Part shown: positions 17,964-26,559 of the stretch, in pieces
How positions within the stretch are numbered: position 1 is the first letter of the stretch
Layout of the letters: each line of letters starts with the position of its first letter
Assembly: GCA_044372405.1 (NCBI GenBank)
Contig: JBILRW010000004.1
Span: forward strand, 7,788-71,787
From: CANGYM01 sp044372405
Lineage (GTDB): Bacteria > Pseudomonadota > Alphaproteobacteria > JAJTHO01 > CANGYM01
Reading direction: 5' to 3'
Length of the DNA stretch: 64,000 nucleotides
Program-made: the position numbers and the translations under genes
Notes under the pieces: model-generated
The model's input: the letters and a program-made list of their open reading frames with translations, nothing else
What the model was told of the DNA's origin: nothing
The model's database searches: none

Positions 17964-18184
17964 CGATTTAATTGTCCGTCATTCCGGACAAAATGAGCGA
18001 AGCGAGTGCAGAGCCGGAATCCAGCGCAACTGTCAAAAGGCCCAGCCTTTTGCCGGTATATTTTTGAAAAACAAAGAACAAAACGCCTCGCGTTTTGGCA
18101 TATGTGCTGGATCCCGGATCGGCGCTCACTGCGTTCGCTGGTCCGGGATGACGAAAAACATTAATTTAGTGGACAATTAAATCG
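17964..18184. repeat. Element B, copy 1 (large palindrome)
   Basis: The outer arms CGATTTAATTGTCC and GGACAATTAAATCG are perfect inverted repeats. Inside, CGTCATTCCGGAC and GTCCGGGATGACG arms enclose AAAAGGC/GCCTTTT-type hairpins. A second, reversed copy is at 59508-59693, and fragments lie near 27281, 46770 and 60230. This copy ends 8 bp from the stop of the mfd fragment. Confidence 0.88.
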
Positions 18185-18192
18185 ACCTGGGG

Positions 18193-19167
18193 TTAAGGCG
18201 CAATAAAAAAACTCTCCAAAGAAACAGGGTAATACGGAATTTCTGAGGTTTTTGCGGTTCTCAGCCGTTCTTCATAAAGATGCCGGATCAGGGATTCCCG
18301 GGCCGAAAGGGCTGTTTCGCATCCTGTATCCCACGTCATTTCCACCTTTTCTGGCAGGCTGTCCTGAATGGAAACCAAGGGTCCATGAAACAGGGGGAGC
18401 CAGTGTTCCATGCCCGGAAACGGATGGCCTGACTCAATGGCCTGATAAAAGGGATCGCTGGTGTAGTGTCCGGCAGACAGGATGCGGTAGGCTTCTTTGA
18501 ATCGTTGAATGCTGGCTTCTGTCAAGATGACTTCACACACCGGGGAAAGGGTGATGCTTTTCACCGCACGCACGGTGCATTGGGATAGGGGATCAAAGGC
18601 CCGGAGACTTTCGATGCCATCCCCAAAACGGTCAATCCGAATGGGATACTGAGAAAACGGTGGGAACACATCCATAATGCTGCCGCGCAAACAAAACTCG
18701 CCCCGTTGCCGAACGGTACTGGTGCGGGCGTAGCCCCCCTGGCGAAACCAATCCTGAACCACAGCATCGGGCAGCGTATCCCCCACGCGGATTTCATGCA
18801 CCTGGTCTGTAAAAAAGGATGGCGGAGCCACCTTTTGCAGCAGCGCCGGGGCGGCAATAACCATGATGGTTGGCCGGTCGGCAAATCCCAAATGCAGGCG
18901 AGATAACGTGGCCAGACGTTCTGCCATAATATCTTTGTCAGGACTGATGCGCGCATAAGGATCGGTATCCCAGGGGGGTAAACGCAACACACGGACATTG
19001 GGATCAAAAAAGGATAAAACACGGGCACAATAGTCCATGCGGGCCTCGTTTCGGGCCACGTGAACCAACAAGGTATCCACCGGTGTTTTCTGCCTGGCCT
19101 GTATCAGATCGTAAAAAGGACGGTCACTTTCCAGGGTCATGGGCAGGGCTTTGGTTTGAAGAGGCAA
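18193..19167 (-). pseudogene. mfd: N-terminal fragment of transcription-repair coupling factor Mfd
   Basis: Mfd is normally ~1150 residues: a UvrB-like N-terminal module, an RNA-polymerase-binding domain, and RecG-like translocase domains. This frame has 324 residues matching only the UvrB-like part (domains 1a-2-1b: RLPPWDTDPYARISPDKDIM, QRGEFCLRGSIMDVFPPFSQ, PIRIDRFGDGIESLRAFDPL). It stops with TAA 8 bp before element B. The 5' side abuts an ISAs1 remnant. The polymerase-binding and motor domains are absent, so coupling activity cannot be expected. It is most simply a truncated gene; a stand-alone UvrA-binding module is a less likely reading. Confidence 0.8.
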
Positions 19168-19206
19168 AATTTACCGGGTTTGGAGGGAAAGTAAATAAGA
19201 TACCAA

Positions 19207-19412
19207 GGTCATTCCATAAACCCGCTTTATATTCTGGGAAGAATGGCGTTGAGATGGCGATTAACGGGGCAGAATTGCAGCAGACTTTAAGTGAGTGCAT
19301 GGTGGGAGAGCCGCCCATTCTCACGCTGAGCATTGATGGCAAAACGCTACGTGGTTCTAAGTCTTATGAGCACCCTGCCACGCACTGCGTGAGTATTTTT
19401 TGCCATGAATGA
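19207..19412 (+). mobile_element. ISAs1-family transposase remnant
   Basis: A frame ending at 19412 contains ILTLSIDGKTLRGSKS and ATHCVSIFCHE, the DDE-domain start typical of ISAs1/H-repeat transposases. Only about 50 residues survive. Its left part (19207-19250) shares 40 of 44 bases with the reverse complement of the small palindromic element at 22831-22927. Confidence 0.75.
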
Positions 19413-19476
19413 ACGGCGGTGGCGGGAGTTACGTTTTTTTTTACAGAAAACAAAACAGCCAAAAACAAAACATCTC

Positions 19477-19504
19477 TTGACGTCAAGGGGCGGTGGTTTA
19501 TTGT
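19477..19504 (+). promoter_or_regulatory. Candidate sigma-70-type promoter for hisI-gcvPB
   Basis: TTGACG and TATTGT are separated by 16 bp, about 35 bp before the hisI start. Confidence 0.4.
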
Positions 19505-19540
19505 TGAACCCATGATTTTATCCCTTGTTTTTTATTTTTT

Positions 19541-20020
19541 ATGACCGTCCCCTTTGAACCCCGCCGCACCATTGAACAGGTTGAGGAAGGCCATGACCTG
19601 GCCCCCAAGTTTGATGAACACGGTTTGATCCCCGTGGTCACCACCTCCGCGGAAACGGGTGAGGTTTTGATGCTGGGCTATATGAATGCCGAGGCGCTGC
19701 AAAAAACCATTGAAACGGGCCAGGCCCACTACTATAGCCGCAGCCGTAAGGTCCTCTGGCACAAAGGCGCCAGCAGTGGCCTAATTCAACATGTCACAGA
19801 AATCCGCATTGACGATGATCAGGATGCTGTGTGGATTCGGGTCAGCATCGGTGGCGATTTGGGCGAAGCCAGCTGTCACGTGGGATACCGCAGTTGTTTT
19901 TACCGCAGCATTCCCCTGGGGGCCCATCAGGGCAAAGTCATCTTGACCTACGAAGAAAAAGAAAAAACCTTTGATCCCCTGGCGATTTATGGGGATGTGC
20001 CGAATCCAACGATTCTTTAA
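19541..20020 (+). CDS. hisI: Phosphoribosyl-AMP cyclohydrolase
   Basis: HisI opens the purine ring of phosphoribosyl-AMP in histidine synthesis. The 159-residue protein contains MLGYMNAEAL, YYSRSRKVLWHKGASSG, the Mg/Zn-binding DDDQDA, and the zinc cysteine pair in ASCHVGYRSCFYR. It is the single-domain form without the HisE pyrophosphohydrolase. No other his gene is nearby, and gcvPB follows 11 bp after it, an unusual pairing. Confidence 0.96.
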   Translation: MTVPFEPRRTIEQVEEGHDLAPKFDEHGLIPVVTTSAETGEVLMLGYMNAEALQKTIETGQAHYYSRSRKVLWHKGASSGLIQHVTEIRIDDDQDAVWIRVSIGGDLGEASCHVGYRSCFYRSIPLGAHQGKVILTYEEKEKTFDPLAIYGDVPNPTIL

Positions 20021-20031
20021 AAGAGAGTGTT

Positions 20032-21492
20032 ATGCCCCACCAAGCCCTGAATTTTGACGAACCGTTGTTGTTTGAATTGCCGGAGGAGGCCTGCGGCATT
20101 GACCTGCCCCCCCCTCCCCAGGTCAACGACCGCTTGGGGGGCATGGCCCGCACAAAGGCCCCTGCCTTGCCCAATGTGTCAGAGCCCCGGGTGGTGCGGC
20201 ACTTTACCCGTTTATCCCAAAAAAACTTTTCCATTGATTCGGGGTTTTATCCCTTGGGATCGTGCACCATGAAGCACAATCCCCGTTTGAACGAACAGGC
20301 GGCGCGTCTGCCTGGGTTTGCCAATATCCACCCGCTACAGGAAATGGACACCGTTCCCGGCGCCGTGGCCCTGATGGGGCAATTATCGGATTGGCTGAAA
20401 AATTTAACGGGCCTGGCCAGTGTGGCCCTGTCCCCCGCTGCCGGAGCCCACGGCGAATTGTGCGGCATGTTGACCATCCGCGCCGCCCTGCATCACCATG
20501 GACATCATCACAAAACCGTCGTTTTGGTGCCGGAATCCGCCCATGGAACAAATCCCGCCACGGCGGCGGCGTGCGGGTTTACGGTGCGGAATTTACCGGC
20601 CAATGATCGGGGGCGGCTGGATCTCTCAGCGTTTTATGATGCCCTCACCGATGATGTGGCCGCCATTATGCTGACCAACCCCAACACCTGCGGACTCTTT
20701 GAGGATGATATTGTGAAAATCGCGCAGGCACTGCATGCCAAAGGCGCCTATATGTACTGTGATGGGGCCAATTTTAATGCCCTGGCCGGTGTGGTGCGTC
20801 CAGGGGATTTGGGTGTTGATGCCATGCATATCAATTTGCACAAAACATTTTCCACCCCCCACGGCGGCGGCGGACCGGGCAGTGGTCCGGTGGTGTTTTC
20901 TGAGGCTCTTGCGCCCTTTATTCCCTTACCTTGGGTGGTGGGGAATGCTGAGGACGGCCACCGGGTTCTGGATACGAAAACGGATGAAGCCGCCCACGCC
21001 ACGGGCAGGATTAAGGCCTTTTGGGGGCAATTTACCACGTTTGTCCGCGCCGTGGCGTATATGAAAAGTTTTGGAACCACCGGCATTGCCCAGGCGTCTA
21101 AAGATGCTGTTCTCAACGCCAACTACATCCGCGCGGGGTTATCCGATGCGCTGAAGGCCCCCTTTGATGGACCGTGCATGCACGAGGTTTTGTTTGACGA
21201 ATCCAGTCTAAAACCCCTGGGCCTGACCACCATGGATATGGCCAAGGGATTGATTGACAAAGGATTTCACCCCATGACGGTCTATTTCCCCCTGGTGGTT
21301 CAAGGGGCGATGCTGATTGAACCCACGGAGAGCGAATCCAAACAAACCCTGGATGAATTTATGGTGGCGGTGCGCGATGTGTTGACCATGTCCCCCGAAT
21401 CCCTGAAAGAATCCCCCCGGCACACCCCGCGCCGACGTCTGGACGAAGCCCGGGCCGCCCGAACGCCGGTATTAAGGGCGTCTACGCACTGA
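20032..21492 (+). CDS. gcvPB: Glycine dehydrogenase (decarboxylating) subunit 2
   Basis: GcvPB is half of the split P-protein of the glycine cleavage system; it carries the PLP lysine and decarboxylates glycine onto the lipoyl H-protein. The 486-residue protein has FYPLGSCTMKHNPRLNE, SAHGTNPATAAACGF, and HINLHKTFSTPHGGGGPG with the PLP-binding Lys at about residue 271. gcvPA, gcvT and gcvH, normally adjacent, are not in the window. Confidence 0.96.
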   Translation: MPHQALNFDEPLLFELPEEACGIDLPPPPQVNDRLGGMARTKAPALPNVSEPRVVRHFTRLSQKNFSIDSGFYPLGSCTMKHNPRLNEQAARLPGFANIHPLQEMDTVPGAVALMGQLSDWLKNLTGLASVALSPAAGAHGELCGMLTIRAALHHHGHHHKTVVLVPESAHGTNPATAAACGFTVRNLPANDRGRLDLSAFYDALTDDVAAIMLTNPNTCGLFEDDIVKIAQALHAKGAYMYCDGANFNALAGVVRPGDLGVDAMHINLHKTFSTPHGGGGPGSGPVVFSEALAPFIPLPWVVGNAEDGHRVLDTKTDEAAHATGRIKAFWGQFTTFVRAVAYMKSFGTTGIAQASKDAVLNANYIRAGLSDALKAPFDGPCMHEVLFDESSLKPLGLTTMDMAKGLIDKGFHPMTVYFPLVVQGAMLIEPTESESKQTLDEFMVAVRDVLTMSPESLKESPRHTPRRRLDEARAARTPVLRASTH

Positions 21493-21522
21493 GTTTTATG
21501 GTTCGGGGGGCGGTGGTAAACA

Positions 21523-22149
21523 CTACCCCAAAAAATGCTCGATCACCCTTCGGCCATCGGTGCCCAGGCCCAAATCGGGATCCACGGCGCGCTCTGGATG
21601 GGGCATTAATCCCAAAACAGTTTTGGTTTCATTGTAAACGCCGGCAATGTCATCAACGGAACCATTGGGATTGTTTGTATAGCGATAGGCGATGCCGTCT
21701 TGATCCTGCAGACGTGCCAAGCCTGGAGAATCCAACAGATAGCATCCATCATGATGGGCAATGGGCATAGCAAAAGACCCCTGACCACGGCCATCACACA
21801 GGGTGATGATGCGGTGGATAAATTTCAGGCCTTGGTTACGCATCAGGGCGCCGGGCAAAAGGTGGGCCTCTGTCAGGATTTGAAAGCCATTGCAAACCCC
21901 CAAAACTTTTCGGCCTTGCTGAATGTGACGGCGAATCTCTGGCATAAGGGCGGCATGGGCGGCCATGGCGCCACAGCGCAGGTAATCCCCGTAGCTAAAG
22001 CCCCCTGGCAAGGCAACAAGGTCCACGGTGGGTAGGATCGTATCCTGGTGCCAGACCTTGATGGGGGGAATGCCTGTCACCTGATGCAGCGCCACAACCA
22101 TATCGCGGTCGCAATTGGATCCCGGGAAAACAATCACCGCGCTACGCAT
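21523..22149 (-). CDS. purQ: Phosphoribosylformylglycinamidine synthase, glutaminase subunit
   Basis: PurQ releases ammonia from glutamine for PurL in purine synthesis. The 208-residue class I amidotransferase starts MRSAVIVFPGSNCD. It has the nucleophile elbow VLGVCNGFQIL and the His-Glu pair in MPHPERAVD. The start at 22149 overlaps the end of nuoC by 8 bp. purS and purL are elsewhere. Confidence 0.96.
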   Translation of the reverse strand: MRSAVIVFPGSNCDRDMVVALHQVTGIPPIKVWHQDTILPTVDLVALPGGFSYGDYLRCGAMAAHAALMPEIRRHIQQGRKVLGVCNGFQILTEAHLLPGALMRNQGLKFIHRIITLCDGRGQGSFAMPIAHHDGCYLLDSPGLARLQDQDGIAYRYTNNPNGSVDDIAGVYNETKTVLGLMPHPERAVDPDLGLGTDGRRVIEHFLG

Positions 22150-22762
22150 GGGTGGCTTTTTCATCCCCTGGCAATACCGAGCGGATCCCCTCCCAGGGGC
22201 TTTCAAAATCAAAGGTGCGAAACGCTTGGTTTAAGTGCACAGGCTCGTACACAACCCCCTGACGATCGGGGTCATAACGCACCTCAACATAACCGGTGAG
22301 GGGGAAATCTTTACGGAGCGGGTGCCCCTCAAACCCATAATCCGTCAAAATCCGGCGCAAATCAGGGTGATCCGCAAATCGGATGCCAAACATGTCCCAG
22401 GTCTCTCTTTCCCACCAATTGGCGACGGGAAAAAGGGGGATCATTGTGGGAACAAGCAGGCCCTCTTTCACCTCGACTTTAACCCGCACACGGACATTGT
22501 GGCGCAGCGATAAAAATTGATAGACCACATCAAAACGACAATCACGCGCAGGATAATCAACACCCGCAATATCGATTAACTGGTGACACAGTGTGGCAGA
22601 ATCATCCCGAAGAAAACGAACCACATCCATGAGATTATGGGAATCCGTACGAAAGCTGATCTCCCCAAATCGGGTGGATTCCAGGGTCACAAGATCGCCA
22701 AAGGGGGCCTTGATGGCCTGAATCATCGTGTCAATCACAGAAAAAGGAGGGGCGTATACCAT
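22142..22762 (-). CDS. nuoC: NADH-quinone oxidoreductase subunit C
   Basis: NuoC is part of the peripheral arm of respiratory complex I. The 206-residue protein has the subunit-C signature (ERETWDMFGIRFADHPDLRR, GHPLRKDFPLTGYVEVRYD). It normally sits between nuoB and nuoD, but here it is alone: upstream is a small palindromic element, and downstream the unrelated purQ overlaps its stop by 8 bp. The complex I locus has been split in this genome. Confidence 0.95.
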   Translation of the reverse strand: MVYAPPFSVIDTMIQAIKAPFGDLVTLESTRFGEISFRTDSHNLMDVVRFLRDDSATLCHQLIDIAGVDYPARDCRFDVVYQFLSLRHNVRVRVKVEVKEGLLVPTMIPLFPVANWWERETWDMFGIRFADHPDLRRILTDYGFEGHPLRKDFPLTGYVEVRYDPDRQGVVYEPVHLNQAFRTFDFESPWEGIRSVLPGDEKATHA

Positions 22763-22830
22763 AGCAGGTGATTTTTTTGGTGTTATTATCCCGTAGCATG
22801 CTTAAACGGGGTTGGCAAGACGGTGGGTCA

Positions 22831-22927
22831 GGGTCATTCCATAAACCAGGATTAGACGAGGAATCCGATGGCTGTGGAGGTCAACACCATTCTTCCCAGA
22901 ATGTAAAGCGGGTTCATTGAATGACCC
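22831..22927. repeat. Small palindromic element (MITE-like) upstream of nuoC
   Basis: A 97-bp element with imperfect terminal inverted repeats (GGGTCATTCCATAAACC and GGGTTCATTGAATGACCC). Its right half closely matches the sequence beside the ISAs1 remnant at 19207-19250, so it may be a non-autonomous relic mobilised by that transposase. Confidence 0.65.
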
Positions 22928-23023
22928 TGATAAGACACTGGATCTTTTTTTGCGCTTTCTGCAAAAGGTGTATAGGATCACCCGCATTCAGAAGCCATCC
23001 CACAAACAAAAAAGGACCCAAGC

Positions 23024-23593
23024 ATGTCACGTTCTTTAAATCTGAAACGGATTCAACTTTCTGGGGGATTGGCGCTGGGAGCCGTGTTGGCCTTGATTGT
23101 TTTGCCACCAACCTGGCCCGAAGGCACCGTCATGCACGCGCTTCTCCGGGCCCTGGGCAGTCTTTTGATTGGTCTGGCGGCGTTGGGGCGTTTGTATTCG
23201 ACGGCGTTTTTGGGTGGGTTTAAAAATCAGAAGCTTGTGGTGGCGGGTCCCTTTTCCGTGGTGCGCAATCCGCTGTATGTTTTTTCTTTTATTGGGGTCT
23301 TGGGTATTGCCCTGGCCACGGCCCAGGTTGTGTTGATGGTGGCAGCACCTGCCTTATTTTTACTGCTGATGCACCGTTTGATCGGTCGGGAAGAGGTTTT
23401 TTTGCGCGAAAGGTTCGGTGACGAATATCAAAACTACTGCGCCCAAACGCCCCGTTTTGTTCCCAGGCTTTCTTTATACCAGGCCCCAGATACCATGGAT
23501 ATGTGTCCGCAGTATCTGCGCAACGCCCTGAAAGACGCCATTTGGTGGTTTTCCGCCATACCTGTGTTGGATCTTCTTTCCAGGTTTCATTAA
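23024..23593 (+). CDS. Isoprenylcysteine methyltransferase-like membrane protein
   Basis: A 189-residue integral membrane protein with four or five hydrophobic segments and the cofactor-binding region of ICMT/PEMT-like methyltransferases: GPFSVVRNPLYVFSFIGVLG, then EEVFLRERFGDEYQNYCAQT and PRFVP. Family members use S-adenosylmethionine to methylate lipids or small hydrophobic substrates; the substrate cannot be told from sequence. It stands alone, downstream of the MITE-like element. Confidence 0.82.
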   Translation: MSRSLNLKRIQLSGGLALGAVLALIVLPPTWPEGTVMHALLRALGSLLIGLAALGRLYSTAFLGGFKNQKLVVAGPFSVVRNPLYVFSFIGVLGIALATAQVVLMVAAPALFLLLMHRLIGREEVFLRERFGDEYQNYCAQTPRFVPRLSLYQAPDTMDMCPQYLRNALKDAIWWFSAIPVLDLLSRFH

Positions 23594-23601
23594 AAGGCCC
23601 C

Positions 23602-23726
23602 TCTCAAAACCTCAATGTTTCGTCTTTGCGAGCCTCCGTAGGAGGCGTGGCAATCCACTCTTTCCTTTGTCGGCCTTTCTGGATTGCTTCGCTGCGCTCG
23701 CAATTGACGTTCTGCGTAAGTCCTGA
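23602..23726. repeat. Element A, copy 4 (hybrid ends)
   Basis: The left end (CCCTCTCAAAAC) is of type 2, and the right end (GTTCTGCGTAAGTCCTGAG) is of type 1. The core is the usual one. Confidence 0.88.
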
Positions 23727-23813
23727 GACATAAAAAATGGCTCTGTTGTCTAACAGGGGCCTGGGCCACCATCTGTAACAAAAGTCACTTTTTGCAAAAA
23801 AAAGGTGAAAAAG

Positions 23814-24206
23814 TTAGCCGGCTTGCTGATCGCATACCTTTTGGACTTCCCGCCAGGTGTCGGCCATGGTGGTCATGGAATCAATGACGGCATCGCAGAT
23901 GTCGGGGTCATTTTTGATATTGATTTTGGCCAACATGGTTTGCAAAAACTGGTAATAGTTTTCCAGAACATCGCACATTTGATCCGTGGCGGCGTTGCGA
24001 TCCAGGCAGCTCATCAGGCCCGTCACCAAAGTCATACATTTTTCGGTTTCGTTGTAACGGGCTTCATATTGGTTGGCCAGGACGTGTTCTTTGGCCTGTT
24101 TGATGTAGCTGACGCCTTTTTCCATCAGGCGGGCAATCTGCTCCCCCGGGGGCAGGCTGGTGACGTTGTTGGCCTTGTAGGCACTCTGGGCGTATTTTTT
24201 GTGCAT
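23814..24206 (-). CDS. fliS: Flagellar chaperone FliS
   Basis: FliS binds the C-terminus of flagellin in the cytosol and prevents premature polymerisation. The 130-residue helical protein shows the family pattern: YAQSAYKANNVTSLPPGEQI at the N-terminus, then KCMTLVTGLMSCLDR and CDVLENYYQFLQTMLAKINI. The start at 24206 (MHKKYAQSAY) fits; the frame stays open upstream into element A copy 5, which would give an unrelated leader. fliD, its usual neighbour, lies ~13.5 kb away. Confidence 0.85.
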   Translation of the reverse strand: MHKKYAQSAYKANNVTSLPPGEQIARLMEKGVSYIKQAKEHVLANQYEARYNETEKCMTLVTGLMSCLDRNAATDQMCDVLENYYQFLQTMLAKINIKNDPDICDAVIDSMTTMADTWREVQKVCDQQAG

Positions 24207-24248
24207 GGGGGTAAGGATACAGGAAGACAATAAAAAAAGGATTATTGC

Positions 24249-24378
24249 GGCACCTCTAAAAACCCCCAATTTTTCGTCATTGCAAGTCGCAACGCGACGA
24301 AGCAATCCAGGGTTTTCGGGGGCTGTGGCCTTTCTGGATTGCTTCGCTGCGCTCGCAAAGACGGTTTTTAGAGGTGCC
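24249..24378. repeat. Element A, copy 5 (type-2 ends)
   Basis: Its ends GGCACCTCTAAAAAC and GTTTTTAGAGGTGCC are a perfect 15-bp inverted repeat around the usual core. It lies between fliS and the dsbD-like gene, which diverge from it. Confidence 0.92.
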
Positions 24379-24469
24379 CTTTCTGATGAACACCCCGATG
24401 ATGAACACCCCGACTGGACAATGTTTTGCCGCCGGGATAGGGTAGACGAGACGATTGAGTAAGGTCCCC

Positions 24470-26539
24470 ATGAAACGCTTTTTTTTCCTTTTTTTTAGTT
24501 TTTGGATTGCCGGTTTGGGGCTTGGCGATGCCCAGGCGGCGGCACTGCGCATTGCACCCCGTGTGGTTCATGCGGAGCAGGCCTCCGCCACGCTGATTGC
24601 CGCCCAAGAGGGCTGGTATCCTGGGGCCGTGCATTATTTTGCCCTGGAACTCACCCATACCCCGGGATGGCATACCTATTGGAAAAACCCGGGGGATTCG
24701 GGCCTGCCGACGCAATTGCAGGTGGATATTCCCTCTTCCTTTACGTTATCATCGCTGTCTTGGCCTGCGCCGGAAAAATTGCCGGTGTCTCATTTGGTCA
24801 ATTATGGGTATCAGGGCACCATCCGCCTTTATTTTTCCATCACCGCCCCTTCGCCCCTGCCGGATTTGACAAGGCCCATTCAGATCAAGGCCACGTGGCT
24901 GGCCTGCCAAGACATCTGTATTCCTGAGGACGCAACCTTTGTTCTGCCCGCCCAACTTTTATCCCAGCCGGCATCCCCGGATGCGGATTTTATGGAAAGG
25001 CGGCAGATGGATTTGACCTATCCCACGTTAACGGGTCATTTTTTTGTTCAGGATCATGCGCTTAATGTCTTTTTGACCTCTGTGCCCAGGAATGTTGAAA
25101 AGGGGTATTTTTTTATTGATAAGCCTGGTGTTGCCCCCCCCAGTGCGCCCCAAAGCCTGAATCAAAATGGTAAAGATCTGTTGATTCAAATCCCGCTAGA
25201 GGATGGGGTTACGCTGCCGCTGAAGGACCCTCTTTCGGGGTTCATCACCCTCAACGGCACGCCTTATACCGTGTCTTTGCCTGTGGGATCGTCCGATGTG
25301 CCGCTTTATAAAGAGCGTTTTGCATCCCTGGGCTGGGGCCAGGCCTGGCTGTATGCGTTTTTGGGCGGGCTGATTTTAAACATTATGCCCTGTGTGTTTC
25401 CGATTTTATCGCTGAAGGCCCTTTCCATTGCCCATTTGCGGGGCAAAGACGAACGTGAAGCCCGCTTGGACGGCGTTGTGTATGCGGGGGGGATTATCAC
25501 GGGCTTTGTGATCATGGCAGGTCTGATGGCGGGCCTTCGCCAGGCCGGTATCGCCGTGGGCTGGGGATTTCAATTGCAAGAGCCCTGGTTTCTTGTCACC
25601 TTAATCCTGATTCTTTTTTCGGTGATTCAGGGATTGCGCGGCATTCTGCCCGTGCATCTGACTATTGCCGTGGCCCATCATCAGGGGTACCGGGGGGCTT
25701 TTTTAACGGGATTGCTGGCGACGGTGCTGGCCTCCCCCTGCACGGTACCCTTTATGGCGCCGGCCATTGGGTTTGCGCTGACCTTGCCCGTGTTTAGTTT
25801 GATTTTGGTTTTTGTGATGCTGGGGCTGGGCATGGCCTTTCCGTATCTGCTGATTAGTATGGTGCCTGCCCTTCATCGTTTGTTGCCCGCCCCGGGTCCC
25901 TGGATGCAGCGGGTGAAGGATTTCATGGTGTATCCCTTGCTGGCGACCATTTTGTGGCTGCTGTGGGTTTTGGGACAACAGGCGGGCCTGGCGGCGGTGA
26001 TGCTGGTGCTGCTGGGGATGCTGTGTCTTTCGCTGCTGTTGTGGGGGCTGGCGTTTTCCAGGATTTCTGCACTGCGGACGGGCTTTTGGGTCGTCATTGT
26101 GTCCCTGCTGGTGGTGATGCCCGTGTTAACGTATAAAATTGATCGGGGGACCGTTTCCGAAGCCAACCTGGCCCCTGCCTTTTCCCTGGATACCCTGAAT
26201 GCGCTGCGGGCCAAGGATCAACCCGTTTTTGTTTATGCCACGGCGGACTGGTGCATTACGTGTAAAGTCAATGAGGGCACCACGCTGCATCGCCGAGAGA
26301 TTCAGCAGTTTTTTGTTCAAAACAACATTGCCGTTTTGCGGGCCGACTGGACGCGCCGTGATGATACCATTACCCGCTATCTGGAGACCTTTAACCGCAG
26401 CGGCGTTCCCGTGTATGTCTTTTACCCGTCGGGGGATCGTCCGCCCGTGTTGCTGCCCCAAATCCTGACCCCTGCCCGGGTTTTACAGACCCTGACCCCC
26501 CTGCTGAAGGATTCCCCCTGCAGCAGCACATCCTGTTAA
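24470..26539 (+). CDS. dsbD: DsbD/ScsB-type thiol:disulfide interchange protein
   Basis: It moves electrons from cytosolic thioredoxin across the inner membrane to periplasmic thiol partners. The 689-residue protein has a signal peptide, a ScsB-like N-terminal domain (PGWHTYWKNPGDSGLPT and WLACQDICIPE with paired cysteines), then eight predicted membrane segments with the paired cysteines in LNIMPCVFPILSLKA and LASPCTVPFMAP. A C-terminal thioredoxin domain with the WCITC active site follows. The ATG at 24470 has AAGG upstream; an in-frame TTG at 24455 is less likely. Confidence 0.9.
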   Translation: MKRFFFLFFSFWIAGLGLGDAQAAALRIAPRVVHAEQASATLIAAQEGWYPGAVHYFALELTHTPGWHTYWKNPGDSGLPTQLQVDIPSSFTLSSLSWPAPEKLPVSHLVNYGYQGTIRLYFSITAPSPLPDLTRPIQIKATWLACQDICIPEDATFVLPAQLLSQPASPDADFMERRQMDLTYPTLTGHFFVQDHALNVFLTSVPRNVEKGYFFIDKPGVAPPSAPQSLNQNGKDLLIQIPLEDGVTLPLKDPLSGFITLNGTPYTVSLPVGSSDVPLYKERFASLGWGQAWLYAFLGGLILNIMPCVFPILSLKALSIAHLRGKDEREARLDGVVYAGGIITGFVIMAGLMAGLRQAGIAVGWGFQLQEPWFLVTLILILFSVIQGLRGILPVHLTIAVAHHQGYRGAFLTGLLATVLASPCTVPFMAPAIGFALTLPVFSLILVFVMLGLGMAFPYLLISMVPALHRLLPAPGPWMQRVKDFMVYPLLATILWLLWVLGQQAGLAAVMLVLLGMLCLSLLLWGLAFSRISALRTGFWVVIVSLLVVMPVLTYKIDRGTVSEANLAPAFSLDTLNALRAKDQPVFVYATADWCITCKVNEGTTLHRREIQQFFVQNNIAVLRADWTRRDDTITRYLETFNRSGVPVYVFYPSGDRPPVLLPQILTPARVLQTLTPLLKDSPCSSTSC

Positions 26540-26559
26540 TCTCAAAAGAAAGCATCCCT

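Noticed and set aside
22802..22987. Minus-strand open frame of 61 codons
   Set aside because: It lies within the MITE-like element and has no independent support.
16739..23024. Glycine or other riboswitch before hisI-gcvPB
   Set aside because: gcvPB has only an 11-bp leader, and the hisI upstream region is IS remnant plus promoter with no riboswitch core.
24207..24305. N-terminal extension of FliS with a hydrophobic leader
   Set aside because: It is translated from element A; FliS is a cytosolic chaperone and the start at 24206 matches the family.
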